A model generated the notes under the pieces. That model did not search any database. It was not told where the DNA came from and saw nothing but the letters and a program-made list of their open reading frames with translations. A stretch of 64,000 bases of DNA from Pseudomonas fluvialis (GTDB taxonomy: Bacteria; Pseudomonadota; Gammaproteobacteria; Pseudomonadales; Pseudomonadaceae): the NCBI RefSeq assembly GCF_002234375.1, contig NZ_NMQV01000001.1, positions 62,001-126,000 of the forward strand, given 5' to 3'. Within the stretch, counting starts at the first letter, position 1, and the number at the start of each line of letters is the position of its first letter. The position numbers were made by a program, and so were the translations under genes. Of the stretch, positions 35,680 to 45,008 are shown piece after piece.

Positions 35680-36222
35680 ATGCATCGCTCCCTGCTATGG
35701 CTGTCCTGCCTGCTCCTGCTGGCCGGCTGCCAGAACCTGCCGATCGAGCAGGACTACGACACTCAGCGCGACTTCAGTCGCTACCAGAGCTGGCAATGGG
35801 CCGAGCCAGCGGTACAGTTCCGCCCGGACAGCCCGTTGCTGCGCAGTGACCTCACCGCGCAGCGCATCCGCCAGGCCACTGCCGAACAACTGCTGCAGCG
35901 CGGCCTGCGCGAAAGCCCTACAGCCGACCTCAAGGTGCAGGCCAGCCTGGTGGTCGAGCAGCGCCAGCAGCACATCAGCAGCGGCTATGCCAGCAGCTAC
36001 TGGGGCTATCCCTGGGGCTATTGGGGCGCGCCTGTGGAAACCCGCACCCTCGACTATCAGGTGGCGACCTTGCAACTGGATCTGTTCGACGCCCGCGACG
36101 GCAAGCTGGTCTGGCGCGGCAGCCTGAGCAAAACGCTGCGCGACGGCAGCACGCCCAGCCAACGCGAAGCAGAAATCCGCCAGGTCATGACCCGCCTGCT
36201 CAGCCACTACCCGCCACAGTAA
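35680..36222 (+). CDS. DUF4136 lipoprotein, second of a tandem pair
   Basis: A 180-residue lipoprotein with lipobox LLAGC (Cys17), again with Gln at +2. The order of features matches the upstream gene: YDTQRDFSRYQSWQWAEP, then a short aromatic stretch (SSYWGYPWGYWG), then LQLDLFDARDGKLVWRGSLSK. It starts 20 bp after its paralogue, with a CGGAG before the ATG. The cellular role of the family is unknown. Confidence 0.85.
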   Translation: MHRSLLWLSCLLLLAGCQNLPIEQDYDTQRDFSRYQSWQWAEPAVQFRPDSPLLRSDLTAQRIRQATAEQLLQRGLRESPTADLKVQASLVVEQRQQHISSGYASSYWGYPWGYWGAPVETRTLDYQVATLQLDLFDARDGKLVWRGSLSKTLRDGSTPSQREAEIRQVMTRLLSHYPPQ

Positions 36223-36230
36223 AGCCGCCC

Positions 36231-36719
36231 ATGCCTGCCAGCGACCTGCAGCACCGCCCCGCCGAAGCCGCCGACCTGCCGGCCATCGTGCAGTTTCCGC
36301 AAAGCGCCGAGGAGCTCTTCTACTGTTTCCCGCGCGCCCGCTGGCCGCTGGATGTAAGTCAGTTGGCCAGCGCCATGGCCGAGCGCCAGGACAGCACGCT
36401 GATCCTCCTCGACCGGCGCCCGGCGGCGTTCGCCAACTTCTACCAATGCCAGCCCGGCGAGTACTGCGCGCTCGGCAACCTGATGGTCGCCCCCTGGGCC
36501 CGCCAACGCGGCATCGCCGCCCATCTGGTCGGCCTCATGGAGCAGCGCGCCCGCGAGCAGCACCAGGCGCGCGAGTTGCGGGTATCCTGCTTCAACGGCA
36601 ACAGTGCCGGCCTGCTGCTCTACCCGCGCCTGGGCTATCAGCCCTATGCGCTGGTCGAGCGCCAGGACTGGCTGGGCCGACGGGTCGCACTGATCCAGTT
36701 CAGCAAGGCACTTTCCTGA
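36231..36719 (+). CDS. GNAT family N-acetyltransferase
   Basis: A 162-residue acetyltransferase. LGNLMVAPWARQRGIAAHLVGLM contains the R/QxxGxG/A acetyl-CoA loop (RQRGIA), and FNGNSAGLLLYPRLGYQPYAL is the usual C-terminal half. The acceptor is unknown. It starts 8 bp after the lipoprotein gene, so it is likely co-transcribed. The longer upstream frame lies inside that gene and is rejected. Confidence 0.85.
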   Translation: MPASDLQHRPAEAADLPAIVQFPQSAEELFYCFPRARWPLDVSQLASAMAERQDSTLILLDRRPAAFANFYQCQPGEYCALGNLMVAPWARQRGIAAHLVGLMEQRAREQHQARELRVSCFNGNSAGLLLYPRLGYQPYALVERQDWLGRRVALIQFSKALS

Positions 36720-36772
36720 CGAAAAAGACAGCTTCTGAGATAATCCACCGCCCCATTGTTCGGAGCCTGCCT

Positions 36773-37222
36773 GTGTCTACCCCGAGTATCTGGTTGCTGC
36801 TTCTGCCACTGCTCGCCGGCGCCCTGATGCCCCTGCAGGCCGGCGTCAACGGTCAGCTGGCCAGTCATCTGTCGAGCAGCCTGGTCGCCGCCCTGCTGTC
36901 CTTTCTGGTCGGCACCCTGGCCCTGCTTGCCGTGGTGCTCTTGCAACGTGATCTTCCCGCACTGGGACAGTTCAAAGGGCTCAGCTGGTGGCACTGGACG
37001 GGTGGCCTGATGGGCGCCTTCTTCATCGCCACGGCGGCCTTCAGCGGCCCGAAGATCGGCGCGCTGCTGTTCACCGCAATGATCCTCGCCGGCCAGCTCG
37101 GCGCCGCCCTGCTGCTTGATCACTTCGGCTGGGCCGGCTTTCGCGAGGCCCCGCTGAGCCTCGGCAAACTCGCCGGCCTGGGCCTGGTGATCGCCGGCGT
37201 GGTGCTGATCCAGCGCGGCTGA
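36773..37222 (+). CDS. DMT-type small transporter (YdcZ/DUF606 family)
   Basis: A 149-residue protein with five predicted helices. QAGVNGQLASHLSSSLVAALLSFLVGTLAL and GALLFTAMILAGQLGAALLLDHFGW are typical of the YdcZ family in the drug/metabolite transporter superfamily. The start is a GTG at 36773 preceded by CGGAG at good spacing; the longer upstream frame runs through the GNAT gene. Substrate unknown. Confidence 0.82.
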   Translation: MSTPSIWLLLLPLLAGALMPLQAGVNGQLASHLSSSLVAALLSFLVGTLALLAVVLLQRDLPALGQFKGLSWWHWTGGLMGAFFIATAAFSGPKIGALLFTAMILAGQLGAALLLDHFGWAGFREAPLSLGKLAGLGLVIAGVVLIQRG

Positions 37223-37381
37223 ATGCCCGCCGGCGTATTAGCCGCCTGGCACCCGGCATGCTAAGGTGCGCGCCCTTTGCCAACCCAGGGGCGCGCTCAC
37301 GACACGCCAGGCTCCGCGCCGCAGTCCCGCGTTCCTCTTCATGCCGCCCTGCCACGGGCCCGTCACCCGGAATGCGCCGCC

Positions 37382-38869
37382 ATGCTGCACAGCCTGAAAA
37401 ACACCTGGTTCTTTAATACGCGCGGCGACGTGCTCGCCGGCCTGGTGGTCGCCCTGGCGCTGATCCCCGAGGCCATCGCCTTTTCCATCATCGCCGGGGT
37501 CGACCCCAAGGTCGGTCTGTATGCCAGCTTCTGCATCGCCGTGGTGATCGCCTTTGTCGGCGGGCGTCCCGGCATGATCAGCGCGGCGACCGGCGCCATG
37601 GCACTGGTCATGGTCACCTTGGTCAAGGAACACGGCCTGCAGTACCTGCTGGCCGCCACGCTACTCACCGGGGTACTGCAGATTGGCGCGGGCTACCTCC
37701 GCCTGGGCAGCCTGATGCGCTTCGTCTCGCGTTCAGTGGTCACCGGCTTCGTCAACGCCCTGGCCATCCTGATCTTCATGGCCCAGTTGCCGGAGCTGAC
37801 CAATGTCACCTGGCAGGTCTACGCCATGTGCGCGGCAGGCCTGGCCATCATCTACCTGTTCCCCTATGTGCCCAAGGTGGGCAGGGTCATCCCCTCGCCG
37901 CTGCTGTGCATCCTGTCGATGACCGCCGTGGCCATGTACTTCGGCCTGGATATCCGCACCGTGGGCGATATGGGCGAGCTGCCGGACACCCTGCCGATCT
38001 TCCTCTGGCCGGATGTACCGCTGACCTTCGAAACCCTGGCGATCATCTTCCCCTACTCGGCAGCCCTGGCGGTGGTCGGCCTGCTGGAATCCATGATGAC
38101 CGCCACCATTGTCGATGACCTGACCGACACCGAAAGCGACAAGAACCGCGAGTGCAAGGGCCAGGGCATGGCCAATATCGCCTCCGGCCTGCTCGGCGGC
38201 ATGGCCGGCTGCGCCATGATTGGCCAGTCGGTGATCAACGTGAAATCCGGCGGCCGCGGCCGTCTGTCGTGCCTGGTCGCCGGCGTGGTGCTGCTGCTGA
38301 TGGTGGTCTTCCTCAGCGAATGGGTCAGCCAGATCCCCATGGCGGCCCTGGTGGCGGTGATGATCATGGTGTCGATCGGTACCTTCAGCTGGGACTCGAT
38401 CCGCAACCTCAAGCAGTTCCCGCTGTCGACCAATATCGTCATGCTGGCCACCGTGGCAGTGACCGTCTACACCCATAACCTGGCCTATGGCGTGTTTGTC
38501 GGCGTGCTGCTGGCCGCCCTGTTCTTCGCCAACAAGATCGGCCACTTCCTATATATCCAGTCGCAAACCGATGGCGAAGATCGCCAGCGCACCTACCAGG
38601 TGATCGGCCAGGTGTTCTTCGCCTCCGCGGATAAGTTCATCGCCGCCTTTGACTTCAAGGAAGCCATCGACAAGGTGATCATCGATCTGTCTCGCGCACA
38701 CTTCTGGGACATCACCGCCGTGGCAGCGCTGGACAAGGTGGTGATCAAGCTGCGCCGCGAAGGCACCGAAGTCGAGGTCATCGGCCTCAATACTGCCAGC
38801 GCGACCATTGTCGATCGCTTTGCTGTACATGACAAAGACAACCCCAGCGACCTACTGTCCGGCCACTGA
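37382..38869 (+). CDS. SulP-family anion transporter with STAS domain
   Basis: A 495-residue protein. The membrane part (about 1-380) carries [31 protein letters not shown], the SulP signature. The C-terminal STAS domain (about 400-490) has [22 protein letters not shown]. SulP proteins move sulfate, bicarbonate or dicarboxylates; this one is unassigned. The ATG at 37382 fits family starts. It is followed 15 bp later by a universal stress protein, a frequent pairing that may link transport to energy or stress status (inference). Confidence 0.88.
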   Translation: MLHSLKNTWFFNTRGDVLAGLVVALALIPEAIAFSIIAGVDPKVGLYASFCIAVVIAFVGGRPGMISAATGAMALVMVTLVKEHGLQYLLAATLLTGVLQIGAGYLRLGSLMRFVSRSVVTGFVNALAILIFMAQLPELTNVTWQVYAMCAAGLAIIYLFPYVPKVGRVIPSPLLCILSMTAVAMYFGLDIRTVGDMGELPDTLPIFLWPDVPLTFETLAIIFPYSAALAVVGLLESMMTATIVDDLTDTESDKNRECKGQGMANIASGLLGGMAGCAMIGQSVINVKSGGRGRLSCLVAGVVLLLMVVFLSEWVSQIPMAALVAVMIMVSIGTFSWDSIRNLKQFPLSTNIVMLATVAVTVYTHNLAYGVFVGVLLAALFFANKIGHFLYIQSQTDGEDRQRTYQVIGQVFFASADKFIAAFDFKEAIDKVIIDLSRAHFWDITAVAALDKVVIKLRREGTEVEVIGLNTASATIVDRFAVHDKDNPSDLLSGH

Positions 38870-38884
38870 GCAAGGAGCTTCCCG

Positions 38885-39736
38885 ATGAGCGACGTACTGG
38901 CCTGCATTGATGGTTCCCCCGCCAGCCAGGCGGTCTGCGACTACGCAGCCTGGGCCAGCCGGCGCCTCGACGCGGCACTGACCCTGTTGCACATACTGGA
39001 TCCGCAGCGCTACCCGCAGCAGCGCGACTTTAGCGGAAGCATCGGCCTGGGCAGTCGCGAGCATCTGCTGGATGAACTGGCCCTGCTCGACCAGCAGCGC
39101 CACCGACTGGCCATGGAGCAGGGCCGCCTGATGCTGGAAGCCGCCCGCGACCGCGTGCATACCGACGGCGTTGCCCAGGTGCAGCTGCGCCAGCGCCATG
39201 GCGACCTGCTGGACAACCTGCTGGAATTGCAGGACGACACGCGCCTGCTGGTTATCGGTCGCCAGGGCGCACGCAGCAGCGCGCACCTGCAGCAGCTCGG
39301 CAGTCATCTGGAAAGCGTAATTCGTGCCGTACAGCGCCCCATCCTGGTCAGCTGCGGCGAGTTCAAGGCCCCACAAAGCTACCTGCTGGCCTACGACGGC
39401 AGCCCCACCGCACAGCACAGCCTGCAACGGATAGCCGCCAGCCCACTGCTGCAAGGGCTGCCCTGCCACCTGTTGCTGGTCGGTAACGCCAGCGACACCC
39501 AGCGCGCCCTGCTGGAGGACGCCGCTGCCCAGCTGGCCGGCAGTGCCAGCCAGGTCAGTTGGGCGATCCGCCAGGGCGACGTCGAACAGGCACTGCCTGC
39601 CTATCAGGCCGAGCAACAGCTCGACCTGCTGGTGATGGGTGCCTACGGCCACTCACGGCTGCGCCAGTTCTTGCTCGGCAGCACCACCAGCGCGTTGCTG
39701 GCCAGCAGCCAAAGCCCCTTGCTGATCCTGCGCTGA
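38885..39736 (+). CDS. Universal stress protein with two Usp domains
   Basis: A 283-residue tandem UspA-like protein. The first domain starts VLACIDGSPASQAVCDYA. The second starts YLLAYDGSPTAQHSLQRI and ends with LLVMGAYGHSRLRQFLLGSTTSALL, which contains the Gly-rich nucleotide-binding motif. The second domain keeps the G-x2-G-x9-G-(S/T) pattern and so probably binds ATP; the first has it only in degenerate form. It is downstream of the SulP gene in a likely operon. Confidence 0.88.
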   Translation: MSDVLACIDGSPASQAVCDYAAWASRRLDAALTLLHILDPQRYPQQRDFSGSIGLGSREHLLDELALLDQQRHRLAMEQGRLMLEAARDRVHTDGVAQVQLRQRHGDLLDNLLELQDDTRLLVIGRQGARSSAHLQQLGSHLESVIRAVQRPILVSCGEFKAPQSYLLAYDGSPTAQHSLQRIAASPLLQGLPCHLLLVGNASDTQRALLEDAAAQLAGSASQVSWAIRQGDVEQALPAYQAEQQLDLLVMGAYGHSRLRQFLLGSTTSALLASSQSPLLILR

Positions 39737-39823
39737 CACAACCAGCAGGCACTCTGCAGGCCACTTGCCACCAGCCTTACCGCTGACGCACCATGCGCGC
39801 ATAGCCGTTGTCCGCGAGCCCTC

Positions 39824-40945
39824 ATGCAGCCGTCAGCACACCCCAGCCAGCCCGAGGCTTTTCGCCTGTGGCGTGAAGCCCAGGACACCCAGGTACGCAC
39901 CCGCCTGGGTGGCGTGTTCTACCTGCTGGCCTGGCTGCTGCTGTGGGGTTTTGCCGGCGCACCCGGCCAGTTGTTGCTGGCGGGCATTCTGCTGAGCCTG
40001 CTGTTTGCCGGCCTGTGGCTGCTGCGCCTGCTGCACCGCCTGCCCGACGCCCATGACCAGGCCAGCCTGCGTCACTGGCTGGACAGCCACTGGCGGCTGA
40101 TCTTCGCTACCGCCCTGGCCTGGGGACTGACCCACGCGGCGGCACTGCACCTGGCGGTATTCGCCGATTCACGCCTGATCGCTACGCTGAGCACGGTGGC
40201 TTTCAGTACCGCCATGGCCTTCAACTTCGCCATGCGCAAGCGCCGCGCCATCATCGCCATGACCCTGCTCTACCTGCCGGGCCTGCTGGTCCTCTGGCTG
40301 AACCGCGCAGAACAACTGGCCAGCCTGGTCACGCTGGCCTGCTACCTCGGCTACCTCTTGCTGGCCCTCAGCCGTAGCCACCGCGAGTACCACACGACCC
40401 TTGACCTGGAGCTGCAACTGCTCGAGCAGCAGGCACGCCTGCAGCAGCTCAGCCATAGCGACAGCCTCACCCAACTGGGTAACCGCCATCTGTTCAACAA
40501 CCGCTTTCCCCAGTTGCTCGAACAGGCACGCCGCCACCTGCGCCCTCTTAGCCTGGTGCTGCTTGATCTGGACTTCTTCAAACAGGTCAACGACCGCCAC
40601 GGCCACCTGACCGGCGATGCCTGCCTGCAATGCTTCGCCGACTGCCTGCGCCGGCATTTTCGCCGCGACAACGACCTGCTGCTGCGTCTGGGCGGCGAGG
40701 AATTCGCCGTGCTGCTCCCCGACACGCCGCTGGAGCAGGCGGTCAGCCAGGCCGAGCAGTTGCGCCAGTACCTGTCCAGCGAGGGCCTGCAGGTACATGG
40801 CCAGCCGCTGGCACTGACCACCAGCATCGGCGTGGGTGGCTACGACCCGCAGCAGGATGACGATGCCGAAGCCTTCTTCCGACGCGTCGACCAGGCGCTG
40901 TACGCCGCCAAGCACAACGGCCGCAACTGCCTGGCAAGGGCCTGA
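39824..40945 (+). CDS. Membrane diguanylate cyclase with an N-terminal multi-helix region
   Basis: A 373-residue protein. About five to six hydrophobic helices lie between residues 28 and 185, with no recognisable ligand domain. A short coiled coil (LELQLLEQQARLQQL) leads to GGDEF (about 205-370). GGEEF at 290-294 is intact and RDND five residues upstream fits an I-site. It is predicted to produce cyclic-di-GMP. It converges with the CNNM gene 9 bp away. Confidence 0.88.
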   Translation: MQPSAHPSQPEAFRLWREAQDTQVRTRLGGVFYLLAWLLLWGFAGAPGQLLLAGILLSLLFAGLWLLRLLHRLPDAHDQASLRHWLDSHWRLIFATALAWGLTHAAALHLAVFADSRLIATLSTVAFSTAMAFNFAMRKRRAIIAMTLLYLPGLLVLWLNRAEQLASLVTLACYLGYLLLALSRSHREYHTTLDLELQLLEQQARLQQLSHSDSLTQLGNRHLFNNRFPQLLEQARRHLRPLSLVLLDLDFFKQVNDRHGHLTGDACLQCFADCLRRHFRRDNDLLLRLGGEEFAVLLPDTPLEQAVSQAEQLRQYLSSEGLQVHGQPLALTTSIGVGGYDPQQDDDAEAFFRRVDQALYAAKHNGRNCLARA

Positions 40946-40954
40946 ACGGTCTGC

Positions 40955-42286
40955 TCAGCGCGCTTGCAGCGTCTCGTCAGGCGACTCGACCGGCGCGTCA
41001 CCTGGCAGTTCGACAGGCGTAGCCAGCACCTTGTCGATGCGTTTGCCGTCCATATCGACGACTTCGAACATCCAGCCCTGCCACTCCACCCGGTCACCGG
41101 TCTGCGGCACACGCCCCAAGAGCAGCATGAACATGCCGGATACCGTGTGGTAACGCCCCTTGTCCTCCTCCGGCACCTGCTTGAGCAACAGGCGATCCTT
41201 CATTTCCGGGATGGGAATAGCCCCGTCCAGCAGCCAGCTGCCATCGTGCCGCTGCACCGCCCAGGCATCCTCGGCGTTGTTCGGCGTGAACTCGCCGGTG
41301 ACCGCTTCCAGCAGATCCTGCAGGGTAACGATACCTTCCAGTTCACCGTACTCATCGATCACGAAGGCCATCTGCATGCCGCTGGCACGGAACTGTTCGA
41401 GCAGTTCCATGCCGGTCAGGGTTTCCGGTACAAACACGCAGGGATGCAGCTGCTGGCTGAAATCCGGCTTCTCGCCACGGGCCAGGCTGGCAAAAGCCTG
41501 TTTGGCATGCAGGACGCCGAGCAGGTTGTCCAGACCGCCATCGCAGACCGGAAAGCGCGAGTGTTCGGAGTCGATCATCGCCTGGATGTTCTGCTCGACC
41601 GGCTGACGCAGGTCGACATACACCAGGTCGGAGCGCGGGATCATCAGCGAGCCGAGCTGGCGGTCATCCAGCCGGAAAACGTTGCGCACCATCTCGTGCT
41701 GGTGTTGCTCGATGATCCCCGCCTCCGAACCTTCTTCAAGCATGGCGTGAATCTCTTCCTCGGTAACCCCGCTGGTATTGCTCTGACGTACACCGAGCAC
41801 CCGCAGCAGGGTGTGGGTCGACCAAGACAGCAGCAGCACGAAGGGTCGGGTGAGGAACGCCAGGGTAACCATCGGCCGGGCCACCAGGCGGGCAATGCTC
41901 TCCGGACTGAGCTGGCCGATACGCTTGGGCACCAGTTCGCCGATGACGATCGACACATAGGTGATCACCAGTACTACGCCCGCCGTGGCCGCGATACCGG
42001 CACTGCTGGCCGGCATACCCAGGCCCTGCAGCCAGGCGGCCAGGGGTTCGGCCAGCACCGCCTCGCCGACGATGCCATTGAGGATACCGATGGAGGTGAT
42101 GCCAATCTGGACGGTCGAGAGAAACTGAGTGGGGTCCTCTGCCAGTTTCAGCGCCACCCCGGCGGCCGAGTCACCCTCGGCCGCCAACTTCATCAGACGT
42201 GCCTTGCGGGCCGCCACCAGGGCAATCTCCGACATGGCGAACAAACCATTGAGGACGATGAGCACGCCCAGAGCAAAAAATTCCAC
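40955..42286 (-). CDS. CNNM/CorC-HlyC family transporter with CBS pair
   Basis: A 443-residue protein. An N-terminal DUF21 membrane domain (about 1-190; VLNGLFAMSEIALVAARKARL) is followed by two CBS domains (about 215-340) and a C-terminal CorC_HlyC domain (about 355-435; LLDGAIPIPEMKDRL). Related proteins export magnesium or cobalt or control their efflux. The start is a GTG with AGGAGA six bases upstream. The longer frame reading into the leader is not credible. A long structured leader precedes it. Confidence 0.88.
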   Translation of the reverse strand: MEFFALGVLIVLNGLFAMSEIALVAARKARLMKLAAEGDSAAGVALKLAEDPTQFLSTVQIGITSIGILNGIVGEAVLAEPLAAWLQGLGMPASSAGIAATAGVVLVITYVSIVIGELVPKRIGQLSPESIARLVARPMVTLAFLTRPFVLLLSWSTHTLLRVLGVRQSNTSGVTEEEIHAMLEEGSEAGIIEQHQHEMVRNVFRLDDRQLGSLMIPRSDLVYVDLRQPVEQNIQAMIDSEHSRFPVCDGGLDNLLGVLHAKQAFASLARGEKPDFSQQLHPCVFVPETLTGMELLEQFRASGMQMAFVIDEYGELEGIVTLQDLLEAVTGEFTPNNAEDAWAVQRHDGSWLLDGAIPIPEMKDRLLLKQVPEEDKGRYHTVSGMFMLLLGRVPQTGDRVEWQGWMFEVVDMDGKRIDKVLATPVELPGDAPVESPDETLQAR

Positions 42287-42582
42287 TGCGATTCTCCTGC
42301 CGCCACATATGCGCCACGGCCACTGCACAACATCAAGCGCGGGCAACGCCCGCTATCCCATGCCCACCGCCAGTCGGTGGGTCAGGTTCAATCAGTCACG
42401 GCGCCGGCACGCCTGCCGCCTGACAGGCCAGGTCAGACTCTGCACGAGAGCAGGCGTTAGGCAAACAGCTGCAAGGGAGACACAGCGCAACGGCACTGCC
42501 AGAGGAGGGAAAAAGCAACGACAGGGAGGTTCCGCAGGGGTGTTCATACCGATCAGCGAATGGCCAAAGATGGGGCATCATA
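42287..42582 (-). promoter_or_regulatory. Long structured 5' leader of the CNNM gene with candidate -10, possible riboregulator
   Basis: On the minus strand TATGAT at 42577-42582 could be a -10, giving a leader of about 280 nt. In order toward the gene it can form three structures. The first is ACGCCTGC/GCAGGCGT (42450-42457 with 42409-42416), enclosing CTGAC/GTCAG. The second is a 7-bp hairpin CCCACCG/CGGTGGG (42363-42381). The third is GCGGGC/GCCCGC with an AAC loop (42339-42353). I match no known riboswitch, including the yybP-ykoY manganese class. The rest of the 354-bp gap to pbpC holds a CCATGG repeat and no gene I can support. Confidence 0.42.
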
Positions 42583-42640
42583 GCCAGACCATGGGTGACG
42601 GCCATGGGGAAGGTTTTACAAAGTGTTTTACCTACCCGGC

Positions 42641-44959
42641 TCAGTCACGCAACTCGAAGTCCAGCAACGCGACCTGACCGCTGTCGTCGAGCAGGCTCAA
42701 CTGGTAATCCCCCAGGCGCGGCAGGCTGAGCGCCTGCTCGCGGCCATCGCCGAGCACTGCCAGCGGCTGGCCATCGAGGAACCACCAATAACGCCCGCTC
42801 CCCCCCAGTGCACTGACCTGCAGGTTCAGTGCGCCAGCCTGCAGGCGCCGCAGGCGATCGCCCTGGCGCACCCCGACGATACTCAGGGGGGCCTGCGCCT
42901 GGGCGCTGGGCGGGCAGTCCGCGCTGGGCGCCGGCAGGCGCGCACTACGCCGTTCGCGGCGCGGCAGCCAGGGCTCCAGCGGCGCGGGCCAGAGCAACCG
43001 TTCAGCCGGCTGCGCCCCAGCACAGTGGCGCGCTACCCGCCGGCCCTGCTCGTCTACCCAGAAGTGTTCGCGCAAGCCCACCCCCAACGGCTGGTCAGCC
43101 GCCAGCAGGGTCGGCGGTACGGTGCCGTTGAGCGTCCAGGCAAAGCGTTGGCGGCGACAGTCGGCATGCTGGCGCGGCAACACCTGGCCCAGCGGCCAGC
43201 AGATTGCCGCCACACCGACGCTGTCCGGCTGCGGGTCGGCCGGCGCCACTCGGCCACGCTGGCGTTCGCGGTTTTCCAGCAGGTCATGTACCTGCAACAG
43301 CAAGGGCGCGGCGGAAGCCAGGCCAAACTGCCCCTGCACCGGCGTGCCATCCGGGCGACCGATCCACACACCGATGCTGTAGCGCGGCCCCACGCCAATC
43401 GCCCAGGCATCACGAAAGCCGTAGCTGGTGCCGGTTTTCCAGGCCAGCGGGGCACGCTGACTGAGCGCCGCGCGTGGATCACGGTCAGGGCGTGCCTGGC
43501 CGGAGAGAATGCGCCGTACGATCCATGCACTGCCCGGCGAGAGCAGGCGCCGTTCACGCAACGCCTGTTGCGGCTGCAGGCGCACGTCTGCGGCCATGCC
43601 GCCTCGCGCCAGGGCACTGTAGGCGCCCACCAACTGTTCCAGGCGCGCGCCGGCACCGCCGAGGATCAGCGCCAGGTTCGGTTCGGCGCCCGCCGGCAGG
43701 TACAACGGCAGACCGGCCGCACGCAGCTCGCCGGCAAAGCGCTTCGCGCCATAGGCCTCCAGCAGTTGCACCGCCGGCAGGTTGAGCGAGGTGGACAGCG
43801 CCGTGCTGGCAGCCACCGGACCGCTGAAACCGGCGGCGAAGTTACCCGGCCGGTAGTCGCCATAACGTCGCGGCACATCCTGCAGCAACGATTCGGAATG
43901 GATCAGCCCGGCGTCCAGCGCCAGGCCATAGAGAAACGGCTTGAGCGTCGAGCCGGGCGAGCGCAGGGCACGCACCATGTCGACATGACCGAAGCGCTGG
44001 TCATCGCTGAAGTCCAGCGAACCGAGGTAGGCGCGCACCGCCATGCTGTCGTGCTCGACCACCAGCAGGGCCGCCGAGGTACGCGCCGGCAGGCGACCGC
44101 GCCAGCCCAGCAGGAGATCCTCCAGGCGCTGCTGCAGGGCTGCATCGAGGGTGGTGCGCAGGTGCGCGGGGGTATCGCCGCGATTCAGCCGGCGCGCCAG
44201 CAACGGCGCCAGCTGCGGTTCGCGGCGCGGGGCAAGAAACAGCTGTTCCTGCAAGGCATCACGCACCGCCTCGGCCGGCCACTGGCCGCTGGCCAGCAGG
44301 CGGCGCAAGACCTTGTCGCGCGCCGCCTGGGCACGCGCCGCATGACGATCCGGACGCAGCCGGCTGGGCGCCTGTGGCAGCACGGCAAGCAAAGCCGCCT
44401 CGGCACGGGTCAGCTGACTGGGCGGCTTGCCGAGGTAGGCCCAGCTAGCCGCCGCCACGCCCTGCAGGGTGCCACCGAACGGCGCCCGGTTGAGGTACAG
44501 GGTGAGAATCTCTTCCTTGGACAGGTGCCACTCCAGCTGCAGGGTGCGCCACAGTTGCTGCAGCTTGCCGGCATAGCTGCGCGCATGCGGATCGAGCAGG
44601 CGTGCCACCTGCATCGACAGGGTGCTGCCGCCGGACAGCACGCGCCCGGCACGCGCGTTCTGCCAGGCGGCGCGCGCCAGGGCCAGCGGATTGACTCCGG
44701 GATGCTGGTAAAACCAACGATCCTCGTAGCCGAGTAGCGCTTCCAGGTAATAGGGTGAGACTTCTTGCGCGGTCACCGGGTAGCGCCACACCCCGTCATG
44801 ATCGGCAAAGCGCCACAGCGGCGTGCCATCCTCGGCCAGCACCACCCGCGCCAGGTCATCGCCTGGCAGCGGCAAGGGCCACAGCCGGTCGGCCAGCCAG
44901 AGCAGGGCCAGCAGGCCGAGCGGCGCCAGCAGCCAGGGCCGGCGCTTCAGCCGCAACAT
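42641..44959 (-). CDS. pbpC: Penicillin-binding protein 1C
   Basis: A 772-residue class A PBP. It has one N-terminal membrane helix. The glycosyltransferase GT51 domain shows EDRWFYQHPGVNP and GGSTLSMQVARLL. The transpeptidase domain shows STLK in SPGSTLKPF, SLNLP, and KTGTSYGFRDAWAIG. The last 90 residues form the PBP1C-specific C-terminal domain. The ATG at 44959 has GGAG before it; an upstream GTG does not. The gene follows the alpha-2-macroglobulin gene by 49 bp, the classical yfhM-pbpC pair thought to repair walls when the envelope is breached. Confidence 0.94.
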   Translation of the reverse strand: MLRLKRRPWLLAPLGLLALLWLADRLWPLPLPGDDLARVVLAEDGTPLWRFADHDGVWRYPVTAQEVSPYYLEALLGYEDRWFYQHPGVNPLALARAAWQNARAGRVLSGGSTLSMQVARLLDPHARSYAGKLQQLWRTLQLEWHLSKEEILTLYLNRAPFGGTLQGVAAASWAYLGKPPSQLTRAEAALLAVLPQAPSRLRPDRHAARAQAARDKVLRRLLASGQWPAEAVRDALQEQLFLAPRREPQLAPLLARRLNRGDTPAHLRTTLDAALQQRLEDLLLGWRGRLPARTSAALLVVEHDSMAVRAYLGSLDFSDDQRFGHVDMVRALRSPGSTLKPFLYGLALDAGLIHSESLLQDVPRRYGDYRPGNFAAGFSGPVAASTALSTSLNLPAVQLLEAYGAKRFAGELRAAGLPLYLPAGAEPNLALILGGAGARLEQLVGAYSALARGGMAADVRLQPQQALRERRLLSPGSAWIVRRILSGQARPDRDPRAALSQRAPLAWKTGTSYGFRDAWAIGVGPRYSIGVWIGRPDGTPVQGQFGLASAAPLLLQVHDLLENRERQRGRVAPADPQPDSVGVAAICWPLGQVLPRQHADCRRQRFAWTLNGTVPPTLLAADQPLGVGLREHFWVDEQGRRVARHCAGAQPAERLLWPAPLEPWLPRRERRSARLPAPSADCPPSAQAQAPLSIVGVRQGDRLRRLQAGALNLQVSALGGSGRYWWFLDGQPLAVLGDGREQALSLPRLGDYQLSLLDDSGQVALLDFELRD

Positions 44960-45008
44960 GCCGGCGCTCCGCAGGCGCGCAACCGGCGGCACCGGAGCCC
45001 GGCCATGC

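Noticed and set aside
42396..42605. A 69-codon minus-strand frame within the CNNM leader.
   Set aside because: It lacks a ribosome-binding site, its sequence looks non-protein-like, and it overlaps the predicted RNA stems.
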